64,000 nt of DNA from Mesorhizobium sp. SOD10 (GCA_000824805.1 CCNA01000056.1:1-64000), one strand, 5' to 3'. Positions 18,906-27,736 are shown, counted from the first letter of the stretch. The notes: generated by a model from the letters alone, not told the origin. A program made the numbers and translations.

Positions 18906-19106
18906 CTACTGGTCGTCGTCATCGGATGCCGGGCGCCAGCTCGTCGGATCGACCTTCTTTTGCGTGTCGCTGTCGGTGTAGACCCACCAGCCGCCGTCGC
19001 GATACTGGCCGATGGATTCGTTGACGACGCCGTCGCCGTCCTTCCACAGGATGGTGACCTTCGAGCCGTCCTTCGGCGCGCTTTCTATCGGTTTGCGCTC
19101 TGCCAT
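18906..19106 (-). CDS. 66-residue hypothetical protein
   Basis: A small soluble protein beginning MAERKPIESAPKDGSKV and ending in an acidic ASDDDDQ tail. The pattern P-I-(D/E)-S-A-P-K-D-G, then ILW, then a Trp-rich GGWWVY segment, is common in small rhizobial proteins of unknown role, often phage-like or stress-associated. GGAGGG at good spacing precedes the ATG. A longer in-frame extension to 19325 overlaps the ribonuclease D gene and is rejected. Confidence 0.65.
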   Translation of the reverse strand: MAERKPIESAPKDGSKVTILWKDGDGVVNESIGQYRDGGWWVYTDSDTQKKVDPTSWRPASDDDDQ

Positions 19107-19155
19107 TTCACTCCCTCCACGAACCGGCCAACGTCCTTCCGACGCGCGGGTTCCG

Positions 19156-19776
19156 TCAGCTATGCGCGAAGATGTCCTCTTCCGCCCAACCCATAAGATC
19201 GAGCTTGGCTCGCGTCGGCAGGAAACGGAAGCAGGCGTCCGCCTCCTTGGTGCGGTTTTCGCGCGCCAGGCGCGCCGCAAGCACCTCGCGCAGGCGGTGC
19301 AGGTAAAGCACGTCGGAGGCGGCATAGTCGAGCTGCTCGGGCGAGAGCGTTTCCGCCGCCCAGTCGGAGGATTGCTGCGCCTTGGACAGGCCGATGCCGA
19401 GCAATTCGCTGCAGAGATCCTTCAGCCCGTGGCGATCGGTATAGGTGCGGACGAGCCGCGAGGCGATCTTGGTGCAGAACACCGGTTCCGCCATCACGCC
19501 GAAGGTATGATAGAGCACGGCGATATCGAAGCGGCCGTAATGGAACAGCTTGGTGATCGCGCGGTTCCTGAGCAGGCTGACGAGGTTCGGCGCCTTCTTC
19601 TGGCCGGGCGCGATCTGGATGACATCGGCGCTGCCGTCGCCGGGCGAGATCTGCACCACGCAGAGCCGGTCGCGATGCGGGTTGAGCCCCAGCGTTTCCG
19701 TGTCGATGGCCACCGCGCCCACATTATAGCGGGTGAGGTCCGGCAGATCGTTCTTGTGGAAACGGATATCGGTCAT
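19156..19776 (-). CDS. rnd: Ribonuclease D-type 3'-5' exoribonuclease
   Basis: 206 residues made of a single DEDDy exonuclease domain: AIDTETLG (D and E of motif I), LFHYGRFDIAVL (motif II) and LDYAASDVLYL (motif III with Tyr and Asp). The HRDC domains of E. coli RNase D are absent, as usual for the short alphaproteobacterial form. Expected to trim 3' ends of tRNA and other small RNAs in the cytosol. Its RBS GGAGAAAAG lies within one arm of a long inverted repeat (see that entry), so translation may depend on RNA folding. Confidence 0.88.
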   Translation of the reverse strand: MTDIRFHKNDLPDLTRYNVGAVAIDTETLGLNPHRDRLCVVQISPGDGSADVIQIAPGQKKAPNLVSLLRNRAITKLFHYGRFDIAVLYHTFGVMAEPVFCTKIASRLVRTYTDRHGLKDLCSELLGIGLSKAQQSSDWAAETLSPEQLDYAASDVLYLHRLREVLAARLARENRTKEADACFRFLPTRAKLDLMGWAEEDIFAHS

Positions 19777-19778
19777 TC

Positions 19779-19880
19779 TTTTCTCCGGATCGCGGCCGCA
19801 ATGCCGCGCATCGCCTGGGATGCGTCAGCAGCGGCGGCGCGTTGCGCTGGTCATTCGTCCTCGCCGCGATCCGGAGAAAA
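19779..19880 (-). promoter_or_regulatory. 17-bp perfect inverted repeat masking the rnd ribosome-binding site
   Basis: Arms at 19779-19795 and 19864-19880 are perfect reverse complements (TTTTCTCCGGATCGCGG and its complement), with a 68-base loop. On the minus-strand mRNA the 3' arm contains GGAGAAAA, the Shine-Dalgarno sequence directly before the rnd ATG, and the 5' arm lies 20 bases after the dipeptidase stop. If folded, the RBS would be paired. Confidence 0.6.
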
Positions 19881-19899
19881 ATCAACAGAAAGTTGAATT

Positions 19900-21285
19900 T
19901 CAACGCGTCAGCGCGTCGAGGATGCGCGCCCACGATCGCTGCCCCTTGTGGAAGGAGGTCAGCTCGTATTTCTCGTTGGGCGAATGGATGCGGTCGTCGT
20001 CCAGGCCGAAGCCGACCAGCAGCGATTCCATGCCGAGATAGGTCTGGAAATCGCCGACCACGGGGATGGAGCCGCCGCCGCCGGTGGTGACCGCCTGCTT
20101 CTCCCATTCGTCGGACAGCGCATCCTTGGCCTTGGCCAGGAAAGGCGAGTCGTAGGAAAGCTGGATCGCCGGCGAGCCGCCATGCGGGTGGAATTCCACC
20201 GAGCAGTCGCCAGGGATGCGCTCGCGAACGAAAGCCTGGAAGGCGGCGCGGATCTTCTTCGGGTCCTGCTTGTGGACGAGCCGGAACGACACCTTTGTCG
20301 AAGCCTCCGCCGCGATCACCGTCTTGAAGCCTTTGCCGGTGTAGCCGCCGATGATGCCGTTGAATTCCGCGGTCGGCCTTGCCCAGGTCATTTCGAGCAC
20401 CGAGCGCCCTTTCTCGCCGGCCGGAATGGAAAGCCCGACCGGTCCAAGGAAGGTCTCGGCCGTTTCGCCAAGGCCTTCCCATGATTTCAACACTTGCGAA
20501 GGGGTCTCCTCGACGCCGTCATAGAAGCCCGGAATGGTGACGCGGCCATCCTTGTCGTGGATATCGGCCAGCACCTTGGCCAGGATGCGGATCGGATTGG
20601 CGGCCGGACCCCCATAGAGACCCGAATGCAGGTCCCGGTTGGCCGCCTTGACGGTGACCTCCTCGCCGACCATGCCGCGCAGCGACACGCAGATCGACGG
20701 CGTCTCGCGGTTCCACATGCTGGTGTCGCAGACCAGCGCGAAATCCGCCTTCAGCTCGGCGGCGTTGGCCTCCAGGAACGGCTTCAGCGATGGCGAGCCG
20801 GATTCCTCCTCGCCTTCGAACAGGATGGTGACGCGGCAGGGCAGATTGCCATGCACCTGTTTCCAGGCGCGGCAGGCCTCGACGAAGGTCATCAGCTGTC
20901 CCTTGTCGTCGGCCGAGCCGCGCCCGGTGATCACCTTGCGGCCGGGCTCGATCTCCTTGATCGAGGGCGCGAACGGATCGGTTTCCCACAACTCGACCGG
21001 ATCGACCGGCTGCACGTCGTAATGGCCGTAGAACAGCACATGCGGCGCGCCCGCCGGTCCCTCGTGATGCGCCACCACCATCGGATGTCCGGGCGTGTCG
21101 CGCACACTCGCGTCGAAACCGATCAGCTTGAGCTCGGCGACCAGCCATTCCGCCCCCTTGCGGCAGTCGGCGGCGAAGGCCGGATCGGTGGAGATCGACT
21201 TGATGCCGAGCAGGCCGAACAGCCGCTCCAGGCTCTGGTCGAGATTCTGGTCGAGACGTTCGAGGACGGGAGAGATTCTGGACAT
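19900..21285 (-). CDS. M20-family metallodipeptidase
   Basis: 461 residues, cytosolic. Metal-ligand motifs of M20 dipeptidases are present in order: LFYGHYDVQPVDP (His and Asp), GRGSADDKGQ (bridging Asp), ILFEGEEESGSPS (catalytic Glu and metal Glu), VCDTSMW, and a C-terminal His region. The lid/dimerisation domain with NRDLHSGLYGG lies in the middle. It probably hydrolyses dipeptides or related N-acyl amino acids; exact substrate unknown. In Sinorhizobium the same neighbour (peptidase-AbcR-polA) is conserved, which supports vertical inheritance of this segment. Confidence 0.88.
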   Translation of the reverse strand: MSRISPVLERLDQNLDQSLERLFGLLGIKSISTDPAFAADCRKGAEWLVAELKLIGFDASVRDTPGHPMVVAHHEGPAGAPHVLFYGHYDVQPVDPVELWETDPFAPSIKEIEPGRKVITGRGSADDKGQLMTFVEACRAWKQVHGNLPCRVTILFEGEEESGSPSLKPFLEANAAELKADFALVCDTSMWNRETPSICVSLRGMVGEEVTVKAANRDLHSGLYGGPAANPIRILAKVLADIHDKDGRVTIPGFYDGVEETPSQVLKSWEGLGETAETFLGPVGLSIPAGEKGRSVLEMTWARPTAEFNGIIGGYTGKGFKTVIAAEASTKVSFRLVHKQDPKKIRAAFQAFVRERIPGDCSVEFHPHGGSPAIQLSYDSPFLAKAKDALSDEWEKQAVTTGGGGSIPVVGDFQTYLGMESLLVGFGLDDDRIHSPNEKYELTSFHKGQRSWARILDALTR

Positions 21286-21447
21286 TGGCGGGCCTTTCGA
21301 TTTTTGCGCCGACCCTAAAGGTCCGGACCGGAAACGAAAAGCCGCGATTGTTGGACCAAGCCCGGATGCATGTCGCCCGAAATGCGCGACGGCCGAGAAG
21401 ATGACATGTATCCCCCGAAGAGGTCGCAGGACATGGGATCTGGAGAT

Positions 21448-21485
21448 AAAGAAAACCGCCGTGGTGGAGGGGGAACCACGGCGGT
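21448..21485 (-). terminator. Terminator hairpin of the AbcR-like RNA
   Basis: An 11-bp perfect stem (455-465 paired with 475-485 of the 21 kb segment), nine-base loop, then TTTTCTTT on the minus strand. On the plus strand there is no T-run, so it acts leftward only. Confidence 0.8.
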
Positions 21486-21598
21486 CTCTACTCGAAACGT
21501 TGCGGCAGCCCGGAGAGGGGGGATAGGCTGCCGCAGTTTGCCCGGGATAGGCGGGGGACGGGCCTTACTCCGGACTTCGGCGAAAAACTGCCGATGAC
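21448..21598 (-). ncRNA. abcR: AbcR-like (alpha-r15) trans-acting small RNA
   Basis: The minus strand between the dipeptidase and polA has the features of AbcR RNAs. There is a long stem (TGCGGCAGCC / GGGCTGCCGCA) with a C-rich loop TATCCCCCCTCTCC, then a terminator hairpin ACCGCCGTGGT / ACCACGGCGGT with loop TCCCCCTCC and a T-rich tail. Both loops can pair with Shine-Dalgarno sequences, the known AbcR mode of repressing ABC-transporter mRNAs. A possible promoter is CTTGAA-N17-CAAATA, giving a start near 21598; the 5' end is approximate. In Sinorhizobium abcR genes occupy the same locus beside polA. Only one copy is seen here. Confidence 0.75.
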
Positions 21599-21774
21599 GT
21601 CTATTTGGGTTTGTGAACGTGGCGATTCAAGGGCACGAAAATTACACTTTTGTAACATACCCGTGAGCGACAAGATTCGGGCCGGACAGGATCTGTCAGG
21701 GGTGTTGCCCGAACCGGTGGGTTCCACAGCCTTTGGCATGGACCGCGACGCCCGGCCGCGCTATCCCTGCCGGC

Positions 21775-24738
21775 ATGAAAAAAGGCGATCACCTCTTTCT
21801 CGTCGACGGCTCCGGCTACATTTTCCGCGCCTATCACGCGCTGCCGCCGCTCAATCGCAAATCCGACGGCCTGCCGACCAGCGCCGTGCTCGGCTTCTGC
21901 AACATGGTATGGAAGCTGATGCAGGACGCGCGCAACACCAATGTAGGTGTCGTGCCGACGCATTTCGCCGTCATCTTCGATTATTCCTCGAAGACCTTCC
22001 GCAGCGATCTCTATCCCGAATACAAGGCGAACCGTTCGGCACCGCCGGAAGACCTGATCCCGCAATTCGGCCTGATCCGCCAGGCGACCGCCGCCTTCAA
22101 CCTGCCCTGCATCGAGATGGAAGGTTTCGAGGCCGACGACATCATCGCTACCTATTGCCGGCTGGCCTGCGAAGTCGGCGCCGACACCACCATCGTCTCC
22201 TCCGACAAGGATTTGATGCAGCTGGTAGGCCCCACGGTCGGCATGTACGATCCGATGAAGGACCGGCAGATCGGCATTCCCGAGGTGATCGAGAAATGGG
22301 GCGTGCCGCCGGAAAAGATGATCGACCTGCAGGCGCTCACCGGCGACTCGGTCGACAATGTGCCGGGCGTGCCGGGCATCGGACCGAAGACCGCAGCGCA
22401 GCTTCTGGAACAGTTCGGCGACCTTGACGGGCTGCTCGCGCGCGCTTCCGAGATCAAGCAGGAAAAGCGTCGCGAGACCATCATCGCCAATGCCGACAAG
22501 GCGCGCATTTCGCGCGAGCTGGTGACGCTGAAGAACGACGTGCCGTTGAAGGAAGGCCTGGACGACCTCGTGTTGCATGCGCCTGACGGCCCGAAGCTGA
22601 TCGGCTTCCTCAAGACGATGGAATTCACCACGCTGACGCGACGCGTCGCCGAAGCGACCGCGACCGAGGTCGGCGACGTCCAGGCCTCCGCCGTGACCAT
22701 CGAGCGCGCCGATACCGCGCATGGCCCCGATGTCGGCGCCGGCGCGCCGCCGGCGCCGCGACAGGCCGCCGCGCCGAGCGAGGCCGCCAAGCCGGCTGCG
22801 CCGGTCAGGGGCGAGGATGCGCCGCCGCAAGGCGACACGCCATCGCTGCTCTCGGCGCTGCGGCTGGAGCAGGCGTCGGCGCGCATGGTCGACCCTTCGG
22901 CCTATAGCGCCATTCGCGATATGGCCGCGCTCGAGGCCTGGATAGCCGAAGCCCGCGACGCCGGCATCCTTGCTTTCGACGCCGAGACCACCTCGTCCGA
23001 CCCGATGCAGGCCGATCTCATTGGCCTGTCCATGGCGGTCGCGCCCGGCCGCGCCGTCTATGTGCCGCTCGCCCACAGAAACGGCAATGGCGACCTGCTT
23101 GGCGGCGGCCTTCTGGAAAACCAGATTCCGGTCCGCAAGGCGCTGGCGCTGCTGAAGCCGCTGCTCGAGGATCGGTCGGTCCTGAAGATCGTGCAGGACA
23201 TGAAATACGACATCGTCGTGATGAGCCGGCACGGCATCGAGGTCGCCCCGTTCGACGATACCATGCTGATCTCCTATGTGCTCGACGCGGGCACGTCCGG
23301 CGGCCACGACCTGGCCTCCCTGTCGGAGAAGTGGCTGGGCCATGCGCCGGCGACAAAAAAGGAGCTTGCCGGGTCGGGCAAGAGCGCCATCGGCTTCGAC
23401 CAGGTCGATATCGAGCGCGCGACCGCCTATGCCGGCGAGCAGGCCGACCTGGCGCTCCGGCTCTGGCAGGTGCTGAAGCCGAGGCTGGCAGCCAAGGGCC
23501 TCGTTTCCGTCTATGAACGGCTGGAACGGCCGCTGGTCCCGGTGCTCGCGCGCATGGAGCAGCGCGGCATCTCGGTCGACCCCCAGATCCTGTCGCGGCT
23601 CTCCGGCGAGCTGGCGCAGGGTGCTGCCCGCGTCGAGGAAGAGATCTATGGGATCGTCGGCGAGCGCATCAACATCGGCTCGCCGAAGCAGCTCGGCGAC
23701 ATCTTGTTCGGCAAGATGGGCCTGCCGGGCGGCTCGAAGACCAAGACCGGCCAGTGGTCGACCTCGGCCCAGCTTCTGGAGGACCTCGCCGCCGAAGGCC
23801 ACGAGCTGCCGCGCAAGATCGTCGACTGGCGCCAGCTCACCAAGCTGAAATCGACCTACACGGACGCGTTGCCAGGCTTCATCAACCCCGGCACCAACCG
23901 CGTCCACACCTCCTATGCGCTTGCCGCGACCACGACCGGGCGGCTGTCGTCCTCCGATCCCAATCTGCAGAACATTCCGGTGCGCACGGCCGAAGGGCGC
24001 AAGATCAGGACTGCCTTCATTGCGGAGAAAGGCCACAAGCTGGTCTCGGCCGACTACAGCCAGATCGAGCTGCGCGTGCTCGCCCATGTCGCCGAGATCC
24101 CGCAGCTCAAGCAGGCTTTCGCCGACGGCGCCGACATCCACGCCATCACCGCATCGGAAATGTTCAACGTGCCGGTCGAAGGCATGCCTTCGGAAGTGCG
24201 CCGGCGCGCCAAGGCGATCAATTTCGGCATCATCTACGGCATCTCGGCCTTCGGCCTCGCCAACCAGCTGTCGATCCCGCGCGAGGAGGCAAGCGCCTAT
24301 ATCAAGCGCTATTTCGAGCGCTTCCCCGGCATCCGCGACTATATCGAGGAAACCAAGGCCTATGCGCGGGAGAACGGATTCGTCGAAACCATCTTCGGCC
24401 GCCGCATCCACTATCCGGAGATACGATCCTCCAACCCGTCGATCCGCGCCTTCAACGAGCGCGCCTCGATCAACGCCAGGCTCCAGGGCACCGCCGCCGA
24501 CATCATCCGCCGCGCGATGGTGCATATGGAGGAGGCGTTGGAGAAGGCGAAGCTGTCGGCCCGAATGCTGTTGCAGGTCCACGACGAACTGATCTTCGAG
24601 ACCGTGGAAGCCGAGGTCGAAGCGACGATCCCGGTGGTGCGCAAGGTGATGGAGAGTGCGCCGATGCCGGCGGTCTCGATGTCCGTGCCGCTGCATGTCG
24701 ACGCGCGCGCCGCGGACAATTGGGACGAGGCGCATTGA
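21775..24738 (+). CDS. polA: DNA polymerase I
   Basis: 987 residues with all three domains. The 5'-3' exonuclease domain occupies about 1-300 (FLVDGSGYIFRAYHALP, EADDIIATY, SSDKDLMQL). The 3'-5' proofreading domain has intact D402 and E404 in FDAETTS. The A-family polymerase has motif A SADYSQIELR (D760) and motif C QVHDEL (D937). A low-complexity Ala/Pro linker separates the first two domains. The ATG at 21775 is chosen; a TTG at 21733 would add 14 atypical residues. Functions in Okazaki-fragment processing and repair. It is monocistronic, facing the abcR gene. Confidence 0.96.
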   Translation: MKKGDHLFLVDGSGYIFRAYHALPPLNRKSDGLPTSAVLGFCNMVWKLMQDARNTNVGVVPTHFAVIFDYSSKTFRSDLYPEYKANRSAPPEDLIPQFGLIRQATAAFNLPCIEMEGFEADDIIATYCRLACEVGADTTIVSSDKDLMQLVGPTVGMYDPMKDRQIGIPEVIEKWGVPPEKMIDLQALTGDSVDNVPGVPGIGPKTAAQLLEQFGDLDGLLARASEIKQEKRRETIIANADKARISRELVTLKNDVPLKEGLDDLVLHAPDGPKLIGFLKTMEFTTLTRRVAEATATEVGDVQASAVTIERADTAHGPDVGAGAPPAPRQAAAPSEAAKPAAPVRGEDAPPQGDTPSLLSALRLEQASARMVDPSAYSAIRDMAALEAWIAEARDAGILAFDAETTSSDPMQADLIGLSMAVAPGRAVYVPLAHRNGNGDLLGGGLLENQIPVRKALALLKPLLEDRSVLKIVQDMKYDIVVMSRHGIEVAPFDDTMLISYVLDAGTSGGHDLASLSEKWLGHAPATKKELAGSGKSAIGFDQVDIERATAYAGEQADLALRLWQVLKPRLAAKGLVSVYERLERPLVPVLARMEQRGISVDPQILSRLSGELAQGAARVEEEIYGIVGERINIGSPKQLGDILFGKMGLPGGSKTKTGQWSTSAQLLEDLAAEGHELPRKIVDWRQLTKLKSTYTDALPGFINPGTNRVHTSYALAATTTGRLSSSDPNLQNIPVRTAEGRKIRTAFIAEKGHKLVSADYSQIELRVLAHVAEIPQLKQAFADGADIHAITASEMFNVPVEGMPSEVRRRAKAINFGIIYGISAFGLANQLSIPREEASAYIKRYFERFPGIRDYIEETKAYARENGFVETIFGRRIHYPEIRSSNPSIRAFNERASINARLQGTAADIIRRAMVHMEEALEKAKLSARMLLQVHDELIFETVEAEVEATIPVVRKVMESAPMPAVSMSVPLHVDARAADNWDEAH

Positions 24739-24751
24739 GCGGCACTACGCC

Positions 24752-24900
24752 CGTAAGTGCGTCGAGATTCAGGTCAGGCCGAGCCGAAAATGGTGGATTC
24801 CGAGAACCGGAGCGGAGCGTACATAAAGTACGTGAGCACCGGAAGCGCAGGAAGCCGCCATTTGCAGGCCGGCCCCCACCTGAATATCGGCGTACTTACG
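24752..24900. repeat. MITE-like element between polA and zur
   Basis: A 149-bp unit with 23-base imperfect terminal inverted repeats (24752-24774 and 24878-24900, four mismatches), containing GAGATTCAGGTCAGGCCG near one end and an internal hairpin CGTAC-ATAAA-GTACG. The right end covers the zur stop codon (24896-24898). A short relative at 39289-39320 carries the same 18-base core. No coding capacity. Confidence 0.7.
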
Positions 24901-25300
24901 CCGCCTCAGCCCGGCACTTGGCGCAAACCCCCCGAAACTCGATCACCGCCTTCTTCGCCGCGAAGCCGGTCGAGCGCACCCACTCGTCGAGCCGATGGTC
25001 GACATCGTGGTCGGACATCTCGGTCACCTGGCCGCAATTGTCGCAGATCGCGAAGGCAGTCATCGAATGGCTGTGGTCGTGCGGCTCGGCGCAGGCGACG
25101 AAGGAGTTGAGGCTTTCCAGCCGATGCACGAAGCCCGATTTCACCAGCGTGTCGAGCGCCCGATACACCTGCAGCGGCGCACGGAAACCGCGCTCGCGCA
25201 GCTGGTCGAGCAGCGTATAGGCGCTGAGCGGGCCGCTGGACGCTTCGAGCTTCTCGAGCACGCAGAGCTGGTTCTTGGTCAGCGCATCTCTTGCCGTCAT
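24896..25300 (-). CDS. zur: Zinc uptake regulator Zur (Fur family)
   Basis: 134 residues. An N-terminal winged helix (LSAYTLLDQL, APLQVYRALDTLVKSGFVHRL) is followed by a metal-binding dimerisation domain with EPHDHSHS, CDNCGQ and CAKC, the two CxxC pairs of the structural zinc site. The HDHSH motif and short N-terminus favour Zur over Fur, PerR or Irr. It should repress zinc-uptake genes (znuABC-type) when zinc is sufficient; none are in this window. Its last codons and stop come from the adjacent MITE-like element. Confidence 0.87.
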   Translation of the reverse strand: MTARDALTKNQLCVLEKLEASSGPLSAYTLLDQLRERGFRAPLQVYRALDTLVKSGFVHRLESLNSFVACAEPHDHSHSMTAFAICDNCGQVTEMSDHDVDHRLDEWVRSTGFAAKKAVIEFRGVCAKCRAEAA

Positions 25301-25429
25301 CTATTTCCGTTCCGCTTGTCGCGTCGCTTCGCGTGCCGATTGCGCACATGAAACGCTTCCCGCTCATGAGATAGCGACGAACGCGCATTTTTGCCACTGT
25401 TTCCGCAGTTGGCTTGCCTGGCGCAGCCG

Positions 25430-26476
25430 CTACTTGCGCGGCGGTCCCTTGCGTTCGGCCGAAGCCGCCCAGAGATTGATGTCCGACTCGCGCGCGTAAG
25501 TGTCGATCTCGGCGAGCTCGCCATCGGAGAACTCGAGCGCCTTGAGCGCGCCAACGCAATCCTCGACCTGTTCCGGCCGGCTGGCGCCGATCAGCGCCGT
25601 CGTCACCCGGCCCTTGCGCAGCACCCAGGCCAGCGCCATCTGCGCCAGCGCCTGGCCGCGGCGGGCGGCAATGGCGTTGAGCGCCTTGATGTTGGCGATC
25701 GACCTGTCGTTGATGAAAGCCGGTTTGAGCGACTTGCCTTGCGACGCGCGGCTGCCTTCCGGGATGCCGCCGAGATATTTGTCGGTCAGCATGCCTTGCG
25801 CCAGCGGCGAGAACACGATCGAGCCGATGCCGAGCCCCTCCAGCGTGTCGAGCAGCCCGTCCTCCTCGACCCAGCGGTTGAGCATGGAATAGCTCGGCTG
25901 GTGGATCAGGCATGGCGTGCCGAGCCGCCGAAGGATATCGGCCGCTTCCCGCGTGCGCTGCGAATTGTAGGAGGAGATGCCCGCATAGAGCGCCTTGCCC
26001 GAGCGCACCGCATGGTCGAGCGCGCCCATGGTTTCCTCGAGCGGCGTCTCGGGATCGAAACGGTGCGAATAGAAGATGTCGACATAATCGAGCCCCATGC
26101 GCTTGAGGCTCTGGTCGAGGCTCGCCAGCACATATTTGCGGCTGCCCCATTCGCCATAGGGGCCGGACCACATCTCGTAGCCGGCCTTGGTCGAGATGAT
26201 CAGCTCGTCGCGATAGGCGGCGAAATCGGTGCGCAGTATCTCGCCGAACGCGGTCTCCGCCGAGCCGGGCGGCGGGCCGTAATTATTGGCGAGATCGAAA
26301 TGCGTGATGCCGAGGTCGAAGGCTTTGCGCACGATCGCCTGCTTGGTCCGGTGCGGCGTGTCGTTGCCGAAATTGTGCCACAGCCCGAGCGAGATGGCCG
26401 GCAGCTTGAGGCCGGACCGGCCGCAACGGTTGTAGATCATCGTCTCGTAGCGGTTCTCGGCGGCGACATAGGACAT
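25430..26476 (-). CDS. Aldo/keto reductase (YghZ/L-glyceraldehyde-3-phosphate reductase type)
   Basis: 348 residues forming a TIM-barrel AKR. Visible are FDLANNYGPPPGSAE (catalytic Asp/Tyr block), ISTKAGYEMW (Lys), YSHRFDP (His), and GASRPEQVEDC (NADPH phosphate-binding). The Tyr-Gly-Pro-Pro-Pro-Gly-Ser insertion is typical of the YghZ/Gpr branch, which reduces L-glyceraldehyde 3-phosphate and methylglyoxal-like aldehydes. It follows the Gfo/Idh/MocA gene on the same strand after 111 bases that include a hairpin repeat, so it may be the last gene of the sugar operon or independent. Confidence 0.85.
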   Translation of the reverse strand: MSYVAAENRYETMIYNRCGRSGLKLPAISLGLWHNFGNDTPHRTKQAIVRKAFDLGITHFDLANNYGPPPGSAETAFGEILRTDFAAYRDELIISTKAGYEMWSGPYGEWGSRKYVLASLDQSLKRMGLDYVDIFYSHRFDPETPLEETMGALDHAVRSGKALYAGISSYNSQRTREAADILRRLGTPCLIHQPSYSMLNRWVEEDGLLDTLEGLGIGSIVFSPLAQGMLTDKYLGGIPEGSRASQGKSLKPAFINDRSIANIKALNAIAARRGQALAQMALAWVLRKGRVTTALIGASRPEQVEDCVGALKALEFSDGELAEIDTYARESDINLWAASAERKGPPRK

Positions 26477-26551
26477 GGGAAATCCTCGGGATCGAGCTGC
26501 GCGGCGGTCGCCGCGACGGTGAATTGAATCGATGCTTGCCCCACATCCTTA

Positions 26552-26579
26552 CCCTCTCCCCGCCGAAACGGGGAGAGGG
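26552..26579. repeat. Palindromic hairpin repeat
   Basis: CCCTCTCCCC-GCCGAAAC-GGGGAGAGGG, a perfect 10-bp stem, sits between the oxidoreductase stop and the aldo/keto reductase start. It resembles intergenic palindromes abundant in Mesorhizobium and could act as an mRNA-end stabiliser or weak terminator (no T-run). Confidence 0.6.
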
Positions 26580-26587
26580 GTTGCCAC

Positions 26588-27730
26588 CTAGTTTTTCTTG
26601 GCCAGCAGCGCCTTCGCGTCCTTGACGCCGAGCGCAGCCGGCCGCTCGCAGCTCGTCTGCATGGCGACATATTTGCCGCTTTCGCCGGAGCGCAGGATGC
26701 CGGTCATCACATCGACGGCATGCAGCGCCAGCTCCATCGAGCAGCGGTGCGGCCGCCCTTCGGCGATCGCGATCGCCATATCAGCCAGGCCGGCGGTGCG
26801 GTAATTGGCCATCATGCCCTGGCCATGCATTTCGTTCGGCACGCCGAACGGATGGTTCCATTTGGGCAGCTTCTTCACCGGCTTGGCGCTATCGGTGAAG
26901 CGCACCTCGCCGCCGAAGAAGTTCGGGTCCGGCACGAAGACGGTGCCCAATTCGCCATAGAGCTCCATCGGCGCGTGGCCATGGCTCCAGACGTCCCAGG
27001 AGGTGTTGAGCGTGATCACCGCGCCATTCGCGAATTCGAGCAGCGCATGGATCGTGGTCGGCGTGTTGACCGGGATCTTTTCGCCCGCACGCGGCTTCGA
27101 CGAGATCGTGCGCTCCTTGGCCGGCGTCGTCGCGAAAGCCGCCACCTGTTTTACCGGCCCGATCAGCTGGATCAGGTTGGTGACATAATACGGCCCGATG
27201 TCCAGCACCGGACCGGCGCCCGGCTGGAAGAAGAAATCCGGATTGGGGTGCCAGTGCTCCATGCCATGGCCCATCACATGGCAGGTGCCGCTGGTGATCT
27301 TGCCAAGCTTGCCGCCGTCGATCAGCTCGCGCACCAGCTGGTGCGCACCGCCGAGGAAGGTATCCGGCGCCGAACCGATGCGCAGGCCCTTCTTCTCGGC
27401 CCGCTTCTTCAGGTCCAGCCCTTCCTCGATCGACAGCACGAAGGGTTTTTCCGAATAGACATGCTTGCCGGCGTCGAGCACCGCTTTTGAGACTTCATAA
27501 TGCACGGCCGGAATCGTCAGATTGACGATGATGTCGATCTCGTCGTCCCTGAGCAGGTCGTTGACCGTCTCGGCGCGCAGCTTGAACTCCTTCGCGCGCG
27601 CCTTCGCGGCCTCCATGTTGATATCCGCGCAGGCGCGCATCTTGATGCCGCGGAACAGCGGCGCCAGCGAGAAATACGCCTTCGAGATGTTGCCGCAGCC
27701 GATGACGCCCACGCCAAGTTTGCTTGCCAT
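26588..27730 (-). CDS. Gfo/Idh/MocA-family sugar dehydrogenase
   Basis: 380 residues. The N-terminal Rossmann fold has GVIGCGNISKAYF (GxGxxx NAD(P) loop) and YSEKPFVLS (the EKP lysine motif), followed by a C-terminal alpha/beta domain with DIGPYYVTNLIQLIGPV (Asp and Tyr/His-like catalytic block). These enzymes oxidise a sugar hydroxyl or reduce the ketone. It lies six bases after the isomerase gene, implying co-translation. With the isomerase and ABC transporter it resembles the E. coli ycjQRS arrangement for 3-keto sugars; the substrate here is unknown. Confidence 0.86.
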   Translation of the reverse strand: MASKLGVGVIGCGNISKAYFSLAPLFRGIKMRACADINMEAAKARAKEFKLRAETVNDLLRDDEIDIIVNLTIPAVHYEVSKAVLDAGKHVYSEKPFVLSIEEGLDLKKRAEKKGLRIGSAPDTFLGGAHQLVRELIDGGKLGKITSGTCHVMGHGMEHWHPNPDFFFQPGAGPVLDIGPYYVTNLIQLIGPVKQVAAFATTPAKERTISSKPRAGEKIPVNTPTTIHALLEFANGAVITLNTSWDVWSHGHAPMELYGELGTVFVPDPNFFGGEVRFTDSAKPVKKLPKWNHPFGVPNEMHGQGMMANYRTAGLADMAIAIAEGRPHRCSMELALHAVDVMTGILRSGESGKYVAMQTSCERPAALGVKDAKALLAKKN

Positions 27731-27736
27731 TTTCGA

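Noticed and set aside
21601-24735. 1044-codon minus-strand reading frame opposite polA
   Set aside because: It is exactly antisense to a full DNA polymerase I gene; the product is His/Arg/Asp-rich without domains, as expected for the mirror of a high-GC gene.
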